Shown here one piece after another: positions 45,066 through 57,950 of a DNA stretch of 64,000 bases. Within the stretch, counting starts at the first letter, position 1. Each line of letters starts with the position of its first letter. The position numbers and the translations under genes are program-made. The notes beneath the pieces were generated by a model, which saw nothing but the letters and a program-made list of their open reading frames with translations, did no database searches and was not told where the DNA came from. The DNA lies in the NCBI GenBank assembly GCA_005406025.1, contig BGZK01000021.1, positions 186,001 through 250,000 of the forward strand. The letters are read 5' to 3'. This stretch comes from Eumeta japonica (lineage: Eukaryota > Arthropoda > Insecta > Lepidoptera > Psychidae).

Positions 45066-46562
45066 CTCGTTGTTCATACATTGAATAAAAAAGTCGGAAC
45101 GCTGCTGCGTTGTTGGGCTTTGAGCTGTATTTTTTTAGTACGCCTTAAGACTCATATCTGCGACATCCTATTGTTTAATTCGTGGTGGGTTACGTTACTG
45201 GCAACACAGAAATTGAATATAGGTCAAGCGCAAGTCGTACTTACGCAACCAGTATTATTTAACAAAGTTAACTCTTTCTTTTTATACGCCATACAGTTTT
45301 TTGAGATAACGTATTATTGACAATTTTTTTGTTACGTTCATGCTCTTTCCAATATATTGCACAATTCTTGTCAGAGACGCAATCGAAAAATTTTAAACAT
45401 TAAAAAAAGTTTCTACTGGTCTTACATCATAATATTTTATTTAAAATTATTCATTTGTATTCACCGAAATGAAAACAAATATTTTCTTCCAATTTTGAGC
45501 TGCAAAAACGACTCTGGAATACTCTTGAAAATGGTAAATTGATCGTCATTTAATGGATGGTGAAGTCAGGATCAAAATCAAGGGAAGAATTGGAAGATTC
45601 AAATCGAGACGACAACATGACACGTATCGGGATCATTGTGAACACTACGTCATCATTCGATATAAAAAGTATAGGAGTTCATTCCATTTCAATGCGAATG
45701 AAACCACGGTCGAACGCTAGAGGCAATAATAAAAAACTACCGGTTAATTTTTACTGAAATAACACCTTAATTACCGAAAGATGATAATTAGTGAAATACT
45801 AAATACTTATACAAGAATTATAGAAATAAAAGAAAATTTTTCGCCAAAAAAAAATCGGCCCATTTAACTTAGGTAATTTCCACTTGGCTCCGGCGCCGCC
45901 ACGCCGTCAAACCTTCTAACTTTCGCGTCGTTAAGTTCACGATCGCTAGGGGTCGCTATAGTTCGAAATAAATCACACGGTCTGATGAAGTAAGGTACAG
46001 CTTCATCTTCCATTAATGTATTCGGCTGCATTAATCAAACAGCTCATGAATATGCTAACTAGCGTTTGCATATTATAAAATCGAGGGCTCCGAAGACGAA
46101 GAATCTAAAATTCTGAAATGGTTCGAAACTCAGTAGACCTGCAACTAAGAGCTGAACATGAGCCGTGTGATGACTTGCAGCCGGTGCATTCAAAGGGGCT
46201 TACGCGGAGTGCAGCATTTTCAAATATATGATGCGGTTACCGAAAGGTACGACCAGACGATGAGCATTTTTTAAGCACATCTTTACTTCGTGGTTGAATC
46301 AGTTCTCGTGTTTCATTTGTTTGGTTAATCTTTTGATAATAACTTTTGACAATATGACAAAATTTATTTTTCAAAATAACCGCTCCTCCGTCTATTTACA
46401 GTTTACTAGAAATTTTTCGTGGTCCATTTATTTCGCTCCTTTGAATTTCACGAAAGTTCATTCGAAAAACGGACGCTTGTTACACGCTCTCCGAGTCTAG
46501 CGCGCACTGGTAAAGCTTGCAAAACTTGGAGGTTGAATAAGAGTTGCTATTTTTTGTTGAAA
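45066..46562. other. AT-rich DNA with one GC-richer patch
   Basis: 45880-45960 (cttggctccggcgccgccac) is GC-rich and unique. The remaining frames are unsupported. Confidence 0.35.
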
Positions 46563-46571
46563 CACACACAC

Positions 46572-46632
<61 letters not shown>
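46563..46632. repeat. (AC)n-(AG)n microsatellite
   Basis: A short AC run passes into about 50 bp of pure AG. The basic 'RE' repeat frame through it is an artefact. Confidence 0.95.
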
Positions 46633-46976
46633 AACATACTTTTACTCTTTGACGCATTCAATCATTTTTTATCGTAACAAATTGAAAACCAACCACATGT
46701 AAAGATCATCATTATATTCGTATTTATATAACCAATTTCGAGAAGTATACTTACTCTATAAGGAGCACACATAATGATAATTAAGGATTTATAAACGTCT
46801 TAGGAATACATTATCAAGTACTGTTTCACTCATAATCATAATTGCACCTCATATAATCTTAACAATTCGTATCTTAAATGAGAATCTCTATTTCCAAGAC
46901 GAGTTTACTATAAATATCTTATCCGAAATAGTAAATAAGCGATTGATTGGCCCTTTTCAGATTTTTAACGACTCGA
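46633..46976. other. AT-rich DNA, nothing seen
   Basis: No frame, repeat or dyad worth recording. Confidence 0.4.
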
Positions 46977-47043
46977 CTGGTGAGCTTTACTTAAATTTTT
47001 TTTAGGTGTTCATTAAAAAAAAATGTAAATAAAGCTCACCGGA
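46977..47043. repeat. Near-perfect ~30-bp-arm hairpin
   Basis: ctggtgagctttacttaaat plus a T-run pairs with the reverse complement of an A-run plus gtaaataaagctcaccgg. There are about four mismatches and a loop of a few bases. It has the shape of a tiny foldback element. Confidence 0.8.
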
Positions 47044-47329
47044 ATATTAGGAGATTTAGAAAAACTGGGAAACATGGTATTTTGAAACAATGGCGCGCAG
47101 TGCCATTATGCGTCTATGTTAAAGGACACCTCCATAAAAGATTTGAAAGGAACCGAATCAGTCACGGTATGCTCATCGCGTGACCTCCACGGTGACCCGA
47201 TCCGACTTTTTCGTCCGGAGGTTACCACAGATACTTGTGTATGAGAAGGAATGTCGACGTTTAGAAGAGCAGAAGTTGTCTCGATTACTTTTTTGGTTTC
47301 TCTTTGTTTTTGATAACTAAGAAAAAAAG

Positions 47330-47465
47330 TCTTCACAGTTATACGAACGAGCAAACAAGCAGACAGATAGATATACAGACAGACAGAAAAGTAAGTGATC
47401 GTACAAAGTTCAGTTTTTCCTTTTGAAGTGAGAAACCTTAAAAATATTTGTAGCTTTCTGTGTAT
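47330..47465 (-). repeat. 'ttccgta/ctgtctgt' family fragment, reverse orientation
   Basis: acagatagatatacagacag, acagaaaagtaagtgatcgt and cagtttttccttttgaagtg are in order. The 130-codon minus frame (47106-47498) runs through it and is not a gene. Confidence 0.5.
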
Positions 47466-50107
47466 AAAGTTGAGAAATCGAAAAATGTTTTTGCGCACTC
47501 CCCTACCAAGTTTTTTGGATAATTACTTACAATGTTCTAATGGAGGTGCTTAAGTTATTTTTTTCTCTCGATTGTACATTTGTTCATAAGTCGTTTGCTA
47601 ATCTACAATTTTTAGTTTTCACTAATTTTCTAGTCATCGACGCGTATGCGCAAACATGCTAATTTGATTTTACACACATATTTGATAGTACACTAGGTAT
47701 CTAGTATTCAAATATGTACTCTTATATATATTGTTTTAGTTTAATATTTCAAATATACGAAAATTAAGACAATAACTCTTTGATTTAAACTTAGTGCAAT
47801 TGCAATTAAAGACTCTTGAATGAAGGAGATTGACTACACTTCAACCCGTTATTCTTTAGGTGATATCTTGAATAAATAAAACAAACTGTTGAAGTTTCTT
47901 ATCTATATTAAAAAAATATATCTTGTAAGTGATTTGTGTAAAACTATTACAAGACTAACTTTAGTTTCACATGAGCATCAAAAAAATTATTGCTCTAATA
48001 AATTATATCTAAATATTATTGTGATTATAAATGGCAATCAGAATTCCACGATTTGTGGTGTTTTGAAAATAAATTGTATTAAAAAGGTGACTGTACGTCT
48101 TCTAGAAAAACAGAAGAACTTACAAATTCAGCTCAAATCCAGACTTATATATAAACTTTTGTGAGTTTTTTTTTTTATGAGAACAGAGAAGTAGTTTTGA
48201 TACAGTTATGAACTCCTTTTTGCTAGTCGGTATATATTGGTTGTACGACGACAGGCCACGGGCCTATTCCAAGAAAAGGGCGTCAGTCCAAGCTCTATAG
48301 TTCATAGTCAATGCGTGTTGGAGACTTGCCTAATGCGTGTTTGTAACTTGTTCAATGTTCAGAACTTATTACTTTTAAACTACATTAAGTTACCACCGCT
48401 CGGTTCAATGTGTTTGTTATGGTTGCGTCAAATGATTTTTCTCTGACATTAAAATCGAATTCAGTCCAATCCGTTCTGCATATATGAAAATTGTAACAGT
48501 ATTGAATCTAAATGTCTATCCGGCTATAGCATAATAATACTAAGATGTGTTTGCACATTAAAGCTGAATCGGGTCGACCATTCATGCTCCCTGTATGAGT
48601 TCATATTAATGATTCTTAGAATGACAATTAGTCTGTTTGTTATGACAATACCTAATTGGGGTAATCAACAGTTTGATAACTTGGGGTGCATCTTTAAATC
48701 TGAGCTATGGTTCATCTAATTATGTTGTTTATATGGAAAAAAGATAAAGGTCGATAAAGCTAGAGGGGCAATAAAGACAAGAAGCCGATTCAGACATAGT
48801 CCATTTTTCACGTGTGAATTGTACTGGGATTTAGCTACAACCACCTGCATCATAAAAGTGAACACGTAATTTGTAAATTATTTAGATCAACAACACAGAG
48901 AGTTGTGTGAATTCATGAATGTTTTTTAAGGCACCAGGGGAATGTCATTGCCAGGTAAAAAAGGCCGTTTAGATTATAATTTTTTTTATACCTTGATAAA
49001 CTGACGTAAGTTTAAAAAGTTAAAAAACTCTAACGTTGCCAAAGTTTGCATATATGGATTGCAAATCTTACAAACGGTTGCATCAAAAAGTCTTTACAAA
49101 TTGTTTATAATAAGTGACGTGCTAGAAAAATATCTAAAGACTAAGGAATTTTTTTACTATTAATTACTTTCTCGATTATATTTTACGATTTTATTAATAT
49201 AAATTTTTCGTGCAAACCTGTATTAGTCAGCTATACTTGTGTGCACTACGCGCAGGTGAGAAAAATATCTCTGTTTTGTATTTTTTGTTTAAACATAATA
49301 TTATGCGAATATATTTTTAAATGTAGTTTGTACGGAAATATGCACAAAATTTTAGATGTGAAGCCTATCTCAAGCATTTAAAAAAAAGGAGTAATGATGC
49401 AATTTTCGTAAAAGAAAGATAAGAAAATATTTATAATATCAGTTGTTTATTTTTTCATGCTATATCTGATTTAAAGTGCCTATTTAGCAAATAGAATAAA
49501 AATAAACGAATTTCACAAGTTTAATTAGCAAACATTTAAGGGAAGTTGTTCCATTTGGTAGCGCCTAAAACTACTTCTAGAGTTAATGTGGCATATAATG
49601 AGTTTTTGCTAAATAGAGTTTAAGCGCACCGAATAAAATAAAATAAGGGCATTTAAAGTGCAAAATTAATGGACGTGTGTTTGTTTGTTTTTTTTTTGTT
49701 AAATCTAAACTTAATTAAGTTAGCATTGTAATTATATTTCTTATGAATCGTAAAACATACTTTCATCTATACCATTTTCAAAGAGCAAACGAAAGTGCTA
49801 GCTGCCACATACTTATTAGTGATGATCACCTCTCATTGACAATTTTAAGCCCAGAGGAGTGATAATTGCGTTGCCAACTTCTTGGACAGGAATAGGATAT
49901 GCGATGGTGCAGAGAAGGAGTTAGTGAATGGGAGGAATGTGGCGGAGGAGAGAGTGAACCACAGGAATATTATAACAGCTGAAACTTCAAATTCACGTCG
50001 GCATTTCGTGGATGACGTTTAAAAATGGTTAGAATTGACCATTTACAAACAGTAAAATAAAAAAAAAAAAACGTATTTGAATTTAAAAAGTGAGACTTAT
50101 TCCCTTT

Positions 50108-50109
<2 letters not shown>
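47466..50109. other. Long AT-rich stretch, no gene seen
   Basis: Frames at 47889-48164 and 48237-48446 lack features. No repeat family was recognised. Confidence 0.4.

Positions 50110-50172
<63 letters not shown>
50110..50172. repeat. (AT)n microsatellite, left of mariner 2
   Basis: Pure AT for about 62 bp, ending exactly where the mariner relic begins. Confidence 0.95.
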
Positions 50173-50175
<3 letters not shown>

Positions 50176-51330
50176 TTCATCTGTCACTTGTTTTTACAAA
50201 TCGGCAGCGAGAAGAAAATTGTTTGCCTAACGTTGCCATGAATTTGAAGCAAAAAAATTTCGTGCAATGATTTTCGCTGCTATTTATGGCAACAAGAAAG
50301 TTATAACAGACTTCAGTTGGCCCTTCAGGATGAAGCTCCATCCCTTGCCACTGTCCATAACCACTTTAACGAGATCAAACGTGGTGGCACTAATCTAACT
50401 GACGATCTGTCTGAGGGACGTTCTTCTACGGCGACGACCGAAGACAACTTCAGAGGTGTGCGACTCATAATAGAGACCGACGAAAAGGGACCTACCACCA
50501 GGTTCCGACTAACTTAATAGGCATCTGTTGGAGTCAAGTGCACAAAACTCTCCATGAAAATTTTACGGTCAGTGAAGCTTTGTACTCGATGGATACCTCA
50601 TAATTTGACCGAAGATCAAAAAGTCCGTTGTTTTAATTAGTACCGCGAAAATTTGCCGTTGGTGACTTAAATGCTATATACGACACAGTTACAGATGACG
50701 AAAACTGAATTCACTGTTACGATCCCGAAACCAAAAGACAGTGTGCCCACTGGACGTTCCCTTTCGGGTAGTTGCCTACTAAACTAAAGCGAGGTCGAAG
50801 CGTCGGTAAAAAGATGGTAGCCTCTTTCTTTGGAATGACAAGTTATTATGCAGCATTTGTTTAAGAGATAATAAAACAGTCACTACAAATTGGTATACTA
50901 ACAACTGTTTGCCACTTGATTTGGAAAAACTTGGGGAAAAACGACCTCGAATTAGGATTCTCCGTTATCACGACAATACCTCACCACACACCTCCATACA
51001 AACAAATAACTATTTGGGAACGTATAGAAATACCAACTCACCTTACAGCCTTACAGCCCCGACCTCGCACCATGTGACATTTATTTATCTCCTAAAATGA
51101 AAGAAGAACTTCGAGGAAAGTGGCTTAGTTACGCCGAGAAAGCAGTGGCTACATATGAAAAGACCGTCGAAGCAACCCCTAAGTACGAGTGGGCAAAGTG
51201 TATCAACGGATCCATCAAATACAGCGATGTAGTGATCTTAACGGACACTACAATTTTTGTAAAACAATAATAATACGAATAACATGATAGTTTGCTCAGT
51301 TTTGATTTTCTAAGAACTGTCAGATCGACC

Positions 51331-51333
<3 letters not shown>
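50173..51333 (+). mobile_element. Decayed mariner transposon 2, inserted in (AT)n
   Basis: The order of a mariner transposase is kept in broken frames: ALQDEAPSLATVHNHFNEIK (50317), TDDLSEGRSSTATTEDNF, RSVGKKMVASFFGMT (about 50800), NCLPLDLEKLGEKRPR (about 50908), YSPDLAPCD (about 51052) and LRGKWLSYAEKAVATYEK. All three catalytic aspartate positions survive, but the GDESW motif has TGA for Trp and other stops and frameshifts occur. The ends (atctgtcac ... ttacaaatc on the left; gatctgacag ... gaaaatc on the reverse-complemented right) look like diverged terminal inverted repeats, and (AT)n lies outside both, fitting mariner's TA target. Confidence 0.9.

Positions 51334-51401
<68 letters not shown>
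51334..51401. repeat. (AT)n microsatellite, right of mariner 2
   Basis: About 68 bp of pure AT, starting one base after the mariner end. Tyr-Ile repeat frames through it on both strands are artefacts. Confidence 0.95.
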
Positions 51402-51404
<3 letters not shown>

Positions 51405-52505
51405 AGGGCGAGCCAGCTCATTTTCATGGTGTAGTCAAATTGACTTCAGAATAACTCTGTCACTAAATAATCTACAAATATGAAAAAATAAATAGTTGTC
51501 TGCTATCATATTTCAATTCTAGTAAAATATTTTGCATGGATTTACTTGGATTTGCCATTAACAAATTCACACTGACGCAGAATAGACTTCTGTTTGATGA
51601 AATAGGTCTCTGAAGTATGAGAGGATCTCATGACGTTTTTGAAATTTGGATGAATCACAAATTCATTCGAACTTCGGTTACGTTAGTCGTGGAACTGTAA
51701 TCTGTAAAATATTGAATCATTGCAGCGTTACATAACGTACTTTTAAAATGATGTACGAAAAAAGTTTCTTTATCATAGATTCATTAACAATTTGAATTTC
51801 ATTTGTTGACTAGATTTAGAGACGTGTCAAAAATAAAATTTTCAAATGTCATTTTTTCTTTCAATATCTTATAAACAGACCAATTTCGAAGTCTAATCGA
51901 ATTAAATCCTCAAAAATCTACAGTGGAATGAAAAAATCGGCTTTCTAATACGATCCAAATATAGCGACGACAAAGATATTTGTAGTTTCTGGTGCAAAAG
52001 TTGTGTTTGTACATTTTTGAGTTCTTTGTGACCAAAAAGAGATAAAAATTTTAATATTAGTCAACACAGTTACCATTTACGTTTTTAGAGTAAGAACGTA
52101 CCGTTATTGCTCTACAAGTTTAAAGGTTTTTACGTTTATTATCAAGCATGTAGATACATAAAATCCTCAATTTGTGTATTAACGTAGACCACAAATCGTT
52201 TATTCTATGACTATAAATCTCGTTCAGATATCTAGTCTAGTAACATATCTAGTCCAATTTATTGTTGCAACTTAAGAGTAAAGTCTTATACTGCATGATC
52301 GCAAAGGTTATTTCAAATCAATTTTTGTATTTCACTACTATGATTGTCATAATAAGGTAATGAAACGTTCAGTTCGTTGACAATTGCTAATGTTCTTCAT
52401 GTAAAAAGAAATTAATCAAAAATCCATTTTCATTTTACTTTTATCTTGAAACAATTAATAATATATTTTTTCTCACAAAGCACGAAGCGCTAATACTTAT
52501 TAATA
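51402..52505. other. AT-rich DNA, no gene seen
   Basis: No frame or repeat was identified. Confidence 0.4.
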
Positions 52506-54082
52506 TACAGGGTTGGGAAAAAAAGTACTTTCGTATATAATAAATTCAAGATAATTTTTCAACGTATTTTATTTACATTTAATTATGATATTTATATGCC
52601 GTTTTGTTGTCATTTTGTAGATAGTACCATAATCCCATTGCTGTATAAATTTTAGGCGTTCCGATCTCAAAACTGCGACAGGTAGTTTTGACAGTCCTCT
52701 TTTAATGTTAACCTAACGCTACCTAGAGAATTCTGAAGAGACGAAAACAGGTAAAAATCTTTTGGAGAAATTATTATTAACTATTCTAATAATTGTTAAT
52801 GTTAAGAGCAATTAAAACATGTAAAACTTATTGAATACATTATAAAGCTATAAATGGTTTATAATAAAACAAATTAAATTTGATTTGAAACCAATTATCA
52901 ATTTAAAATACGAATCTGATTGTAATTATTACAAGGTGTTGATACATTTTTATATGAAACAATGCAAGGCGCTCGACCGTATATATTGTTGCAAACAATA
53001 GATAGCTTTATCTGTCTGTTCCCAGCAAACCATTATTATTCGCTTCAGTGTTACTCAGACGGGATGCCGCCTAGGGTGCAAAGTCAAGACTATATCGGTG
53101 AATCCAATAACACTTTCCAACCAAACTTTGTCAATATTTGCCGAGTGGCTAAAAATGTGGGTATGGGGTCTGATGGCGTTATCATTGTGAAAAACTACAT
53201 CCTTTATGTTAATCAATTAAGACCAATTTTTTTTTTCTCCTTCGTACTTTAGCCTCATCAGCTGTTGGTAGTAGAGATCTGAATTCATGTTTTTTGCCCG
53301 GCGGTAAAAATTCATAATGAATAATGCCTTTTCATTACTATCATTCACCATACACATGGTATCATCTTATTGCGAGTCAATCCGGGTTTCGCTACAGGCT
53401 ATAGAACTTCCTTGCCTTTTGACCATGATCAATTTAACACGTTCTTATCATAGGTAAGTCATTTTTCATCACCAGTGATCAAACTTTTTAAAAACGGTTC
53501 AGGTTCATTACTTTTCAATAGAGAATCGCAAATAAGAAAACGACTAATTAGATTTTTTTCAGTGAGGTCGTGTAGGACCCAAGTATCGAGCTTTTTTGTA
53601 AATCTAGCTTTTTTCGAGTAAATCAAACCTGTTTTGTGATCAATTTCCAGCTTTTTAACTATGTCTTAAGAACTAATATGTCGATATTTCTTTATTTTTT
53701 CGAGAATGGCATCGACTTTTTCCGTGATAGGTCGACCAGCGCAGGATTTATCTTTCACGTCAAAATTACTGGACTTAATACGCTTGAACCAGTTTTGTGC
53801 TAAGCTTACGACACTGAATTAGGTTCATAAACGTTACAATTTTTTTTGTGGCTCTTTTCGCATTTTTTCCCTTTTTGTAATAAAACTTCAAAATGTATCG
53901 GATTTTTGCGTTAGATTCACAGATTTTTACTAAACAGAAAAACAATAGAAAAATAGTGAGACACCGTTTTTACTTTTTATTTTTAAAATGTCACTCTTTA
54001 TTCAGATACAAACAGCACAACCGAAGAAATTTTACTGCAACTGTTTACTTATAAAATACGAAAAAACTTTTACCCGACCTAA
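52506..54082 (-). mobile_element. Decayed mariner transposon 3 with terminal repeats, interrupted
   Basis: The ends cagggttgggaaaaaaagta (52508) and, reverse-complemented, aggtcgggtaaaagtttttt (from 54080) are diverged terminal inverted repeats, each next to TATA. Between them the minus strand reads IKSSNFDVKDKSCAGRPITE, KVDAILEKIKKYRHIS, KLDTWVLHDLTEKN, LLKSNEPEPFLKSLITGDEK, HYEFLPPGKKHEF, VFHNDNAIRPH, YSLDFAP and LTLKEDCQNYLSQF. The three catalytic aspartates are still readable, but Trp of GDEKW is TGA and other stops occur. About 310 bp of foreign DNA (about 52760-53070) separates the 'DYHLF' region into two parts. Confidence 0.92.
52760..53070. repeat. Insertion inside mariner 3
   Basis: It lies between the mariner's 'SLDFAP' codons and its '(DY)HLFRSLQNS' codons. 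It is AT-rich with a GC-richer end (gcttcagtgttactcagacg). The 96-codon plus frame at 52962-53252 spans the junction and is not a gene. The family is not identified. Confidence 0.55.
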
Positions 54083-54659
54083 TATAAAAAAAATTAAGCT
54101 TCTAAGCCAAGATAATCAAAATATATGTCCAAAATACAGCCATTTCTGCTTTATATTTTGAAACTCACAAGTATACCAAAACCTTGAGTGTAATTTCCGG
54201 TGACGCAGAATCATCAAATTTGACAATTAGAAAGGTTTCACGGCAGAATAAAAGAAAAAATCTGATAATTTATAACTGTAACTTATATCATATGAGAAAA
54301 TGTTTATGATCTTATACTTGCAATGGGAGAATGGGACCTAATTTCACACTGTAAAAACTTACTTTAGATTAAAATTACAAAACAAACATTTAGGTATTTG
54401 TAAATTTTTTTTAAGCAGAAGTTGCAGAATGACTAATATCTCGCCAGTATCTGTATTTATAACGGACAAAAATCTTTAATACTCATTACGAATGAAATAT
54501 CCACATACATAATTAAATTTGTACGGAACCTTCAACGGGCGATTCCTTTTCGCACTTGTCCAGTTTTTTGTTATCCCAAACGAAATTAAATTTAAATCGT
54601 CGCTCACACCTAACCGCTCCGACGTCCATTCAACTAAATCGCTTTTACCCTCGACCTCT
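54083..54659. other. AT-rich DNA, no gene seen
   Basis: A 64-codon minus frame (54476-54670) begins at the edge of the next block and has no features. Confidence 0.4.
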
Positions 54660-54990
54660 CGGCATTGCAAGTAACGAAGGTATTAAGGTTTTTCCCCCTC
54701 GCAACTCCATCCCTCGAAAATAACAGTAGTAAAACTTCCCAGGAATAAACTCTAAACAGAAGCCGTTTCTGAGCGAAAACCGACGTGTGTATTTGGAAGC
54801 AGAATGCGCGCGAAGTGGGTACAGTCATGAAGAATAATGTTTATTATTCTTTTGTCGTGCATCCCGTATTTACTTCTGTCTGTTGCGAAACTCGGAAGCG
54901 AAATGAGTGGCGTAGCTTGCGAAGTGAAGCCTTATTTTCTGACACTGAGAGTAGGAAATTATTGGAACGAAAAAACGAAAGAAGTTTTTG
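54660..54990. other. GC-richer unique block
   Basis: Balanced composition with overlapping frames on both strands (54634-54828 minus, 54785-55019 plus), none convincing. Candidate conserved non-coding DNA. Confidence 0.25.
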
Positions 54991-56639
54991 ATCGACCGCA
55001 TGACCGACTTAGCAACTAGTAGCCGAAAACTGTGAGCAACTAGAAGTCGGAAACTGGATATATGAATCCTTTTGTGATCTAGATGTGCAACAATAAAGGT
55101 TTTTTTTTTTAGAACCTTTGTCTAAAAAGTAAGTTTAATAGAGGATTAAAATTTAAATCCGATTAAAACCCCGTTAGTGTCTCGCCTTTTTTTCTAAGTC
55201 GAATGGGAAGATTACTCGCTAGATTTGATCCCTACAAGTATAATGAAGATAGAAAAAAAAAGAAGAAAAATTATTACGTAAACTAAAAATAGTAATATTG
55301 CCCGGCCTCAGAATTCGTTTCCGAAAATTCCTATCAAAAATATACTGCAATATGCTAATAATGCTCGCTGAAAAATATATAACACAAAAAAAAACTTGAC
55401 ATTCACCTGTATTAAATAATATTATCCGTAATAAATCTTAACCTCGAATTACAAAGTACGTAAACTACTAAACACAAAAATAAAAAAATTAAAGGGAAAA
55501 TGTTTCAAACAAAAAATACCTAAAGAAATTTCCCGCAAGTTGGTATGAACTTCTTCAGAACAAAATAAACTATTCTAAACTGCTACGAACTACCTACCTA
55601 ATAAATGTTACATTAATTGGCTGCGATGTATTTTATGTAGAATACCGAACTAACTAAGCACAAAAAGGCCGCTTAACATAATAGTAACATTTTTTAAATA
55701 AAATTAAAAAGAAATACCTAACTAATGAATCTCGCTTAACGTAATCGTAATATTAGATTAATTAATACGCCTGCCTCATATTAAGCAAAAAATAAATCGC
55801 CCGCTTAGCGCAACCCAAATTAAACAATATAATATTTATAAAATAAAAACAAAATGTTGTCACTCTTGACCGTTTACGTTTAAGCTCGTTACCGTTCTTT
55901 TGAATTCAAACAAATATATTGGCCTGGCAAAAAAAAAAACAAAACTATGTGTAATATCGTCGAAGTAAATTTGACCTTGACCACTAATTATTGCTTACGA
56001 ACCGCGTGAACGATATACATTGCTCATTCAAACACCCTCCGATAACCGGCTTGCACGTCACCTTAACAAACTTCGCAATGTCCTTTAAGTTGAGGGAATT
56101 CCAAATATAATGAAAGTGCCCGCAAAAACCGAAACAAAGAATTACGATTTTATAATTAAATATTACGAAACCCGCTTAAAAACCCTTTTTAACCTGCAGT
56201 AACTTTTAATCCCTGCCACGTTTGCACCAAAAAATTTACGCACCGGGACAGAATTGAGGAATAGTCAGTTCGGGGGCCCACCTGGATTTCGCCATCGCTG
56301 CGTCTCAAGTGTCCAGGCGCTCCGGGCTGCGATTGCCTAGTGGTACTGTTTTTAATTGTTTTTCGCTCCCATATATAATATATTGTCTATATAAAACTGT
56401 GTTGATTCCCATCAGTCCCCATTTTTCGTTTTCACTCGTCCACGCGTGAGCGAAGTAAACCCGATCTGCCGGTAAGCGGGTCTGTCTATGGGAGACTAAC
56501 TTTGATATTATAGGATATAAAATGGCGTAAACAGTAGCATCCCCAACCTTTTTTTGTTTAAAAAATACAAACAAAGCGAATGTAGTTTGCTAACATATAT
56601 TATTTCGTTATTATAATTATATCACTCCTATTCATCTTC
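54991..56639. other. AT-rich DNA, with a unique block at 55980-56340
   Basis: The block (cgaaccgcgtgaacgatata; gcacgtcaccttaacaaact; cgctccgggctgcgattgcc) is less AT-rich and non-repetitive. The minus frame at 56305-56574 (89 codons) is not recognisable. Confidence 0.3.
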
Positions 56640-56880
56640 CAATGCCAGTCGAGTTCTCGCTATCAGCTCTACCCCAAGTCCCGATTTGAATTTCAACCCT
56701 ACTTCTGCTTATGGCTTCAATTTCGATCTTGGTTATTCTCAAATTTCGTAACTTGTCCTCGATCTTGGTTCCGGTTTCGCTTCCGCTTACACTTTAATGT
56801 CGATACCGGACTATCTGTCGATTCCAATCCCGGACCTGGTCTTGATTTCAATTCCACTATCGTCATTAAGCATTAATACC
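56640..56880. repeat. Decayed low-complexity array, GATTTCGGTTCC-like, copy 2
   Basis: Short variants such as cgatcttggttccggtttcg and gattccaatcccggacctgg without a fixed period, of the same flavour as 38340-38705. Confidence 0.55.
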
Positions 56881-57419
56881 GTGACAGCCAAAATGGCTTT
56901 ACAAAGAACTCACTATTTTCAAGTACCTTTTCAAAGACAGTAATCATTATTATAGTCATCTTTAGACATATATGCTATTCGGAACTTCTAAGAAGGACTT
57001 TTTAAGGCCTAAAATTCTGTAATACACCAATATGACGCATCTGTTAGGGTCTAGAGATTTGATATTGCGATGTTAAATTACGTCTGTGATATACATATGA
57101 AACTTAAGGTAATATAAAGTTTTTAACATTTGTTGTGTCACTTTAATATTTCCACATCAAGTTTTACGCTTATAAATATTATTAATTTTACGATAAAGAA
57201 ATAGGATTTCTTCCATAAGTATTCTATTTTTTTTTTTCGAAAATTTTATCAGTCAGTTATTACATTGTTCAAGGAATACGGGGATAGAGCCCTTTAAAGG
57301 AAGGATAAGCGAACATAATAAAATACGTTTAAAACATATCAGTGTTTCTTTAATACATTAACATTTTATTAACGCTATTTTATTACATAGTATTATAGAG
57401 ATGGCACTAGTGGTCACAT
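56881..57419. other. AT-rich DNA, no gene seen
   Basis: Nothing of note beyond a poly-T run near 57228. Confidence 0.4.
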
Positions 57420-57510
57420 ATTTTGTTATATATTAACAAAACAGACGGACAGCTTGGGTTTAGAGATAAGGTCCTATTGACACTTTTTAATACGGAACCC
57501 TAAAAATGGT
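57420..57510 (-). repeat. 'ttccgta/ctgtctgt' family fragment, reverse orientation
   Basis: acagacggacagcttggg, ataaggtcctattgacac and atacggaaccctaaaaat are in order. Confidence 0.6.
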
Positions 57511-57636
57511 ATTCACTAAACCCTCTCAATTCGGACTAACATCGGCGTTACGACAGGGACACGGCGGCGCCGACTTCGCTTTATACCTAGAACACGACAA
57601 ATCCATTGCGTAGTCGCCGAAATCTAGGCTTCTTTG

Positions 57637-57656
57637 TAGATAGATAGATAGATATA
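57637..57656. repeat. (TAGA)n microsatellite
   Basis: Four to five tetramers, tagatagatagatagata. Confidence 0.9.
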
Positions 57657-57950
57657 AGGTAAGTAGGACATCTTCCCTAGCGATAACGAGTTTTAATGCG
57701 TCAAACATGTAGAACCACCGATTCGCATACATATCAAATGTAATACATGAACTTAAAAATACTATTATTAAGATTATTCAAGAAATTTCTGTGACTTTTT
57801 AATATCTAATAAAAAATATTTTACATTACTAACAACGATTAGAAAACAATTATAGTTTATCAATATCGGCAGATCGATTCAAAAATACATTATTTTAAAC
57901 GATGACAATTATTTTATCATGAAAAATATTGTATTATAATCGTAACGGAC

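Noticed and set aside
47106..47498. 130-codon minus frame
   Set aside because: It crosses a copy of the dispersed 'ttccgta' repeat and shows no family signature.
49970..50176. Minus-strand frame with a long Ile-Tyr repeat
   Set aside because: It is produced by the (AT)n microsatellite; the same happens on both strands at 51129-51483.
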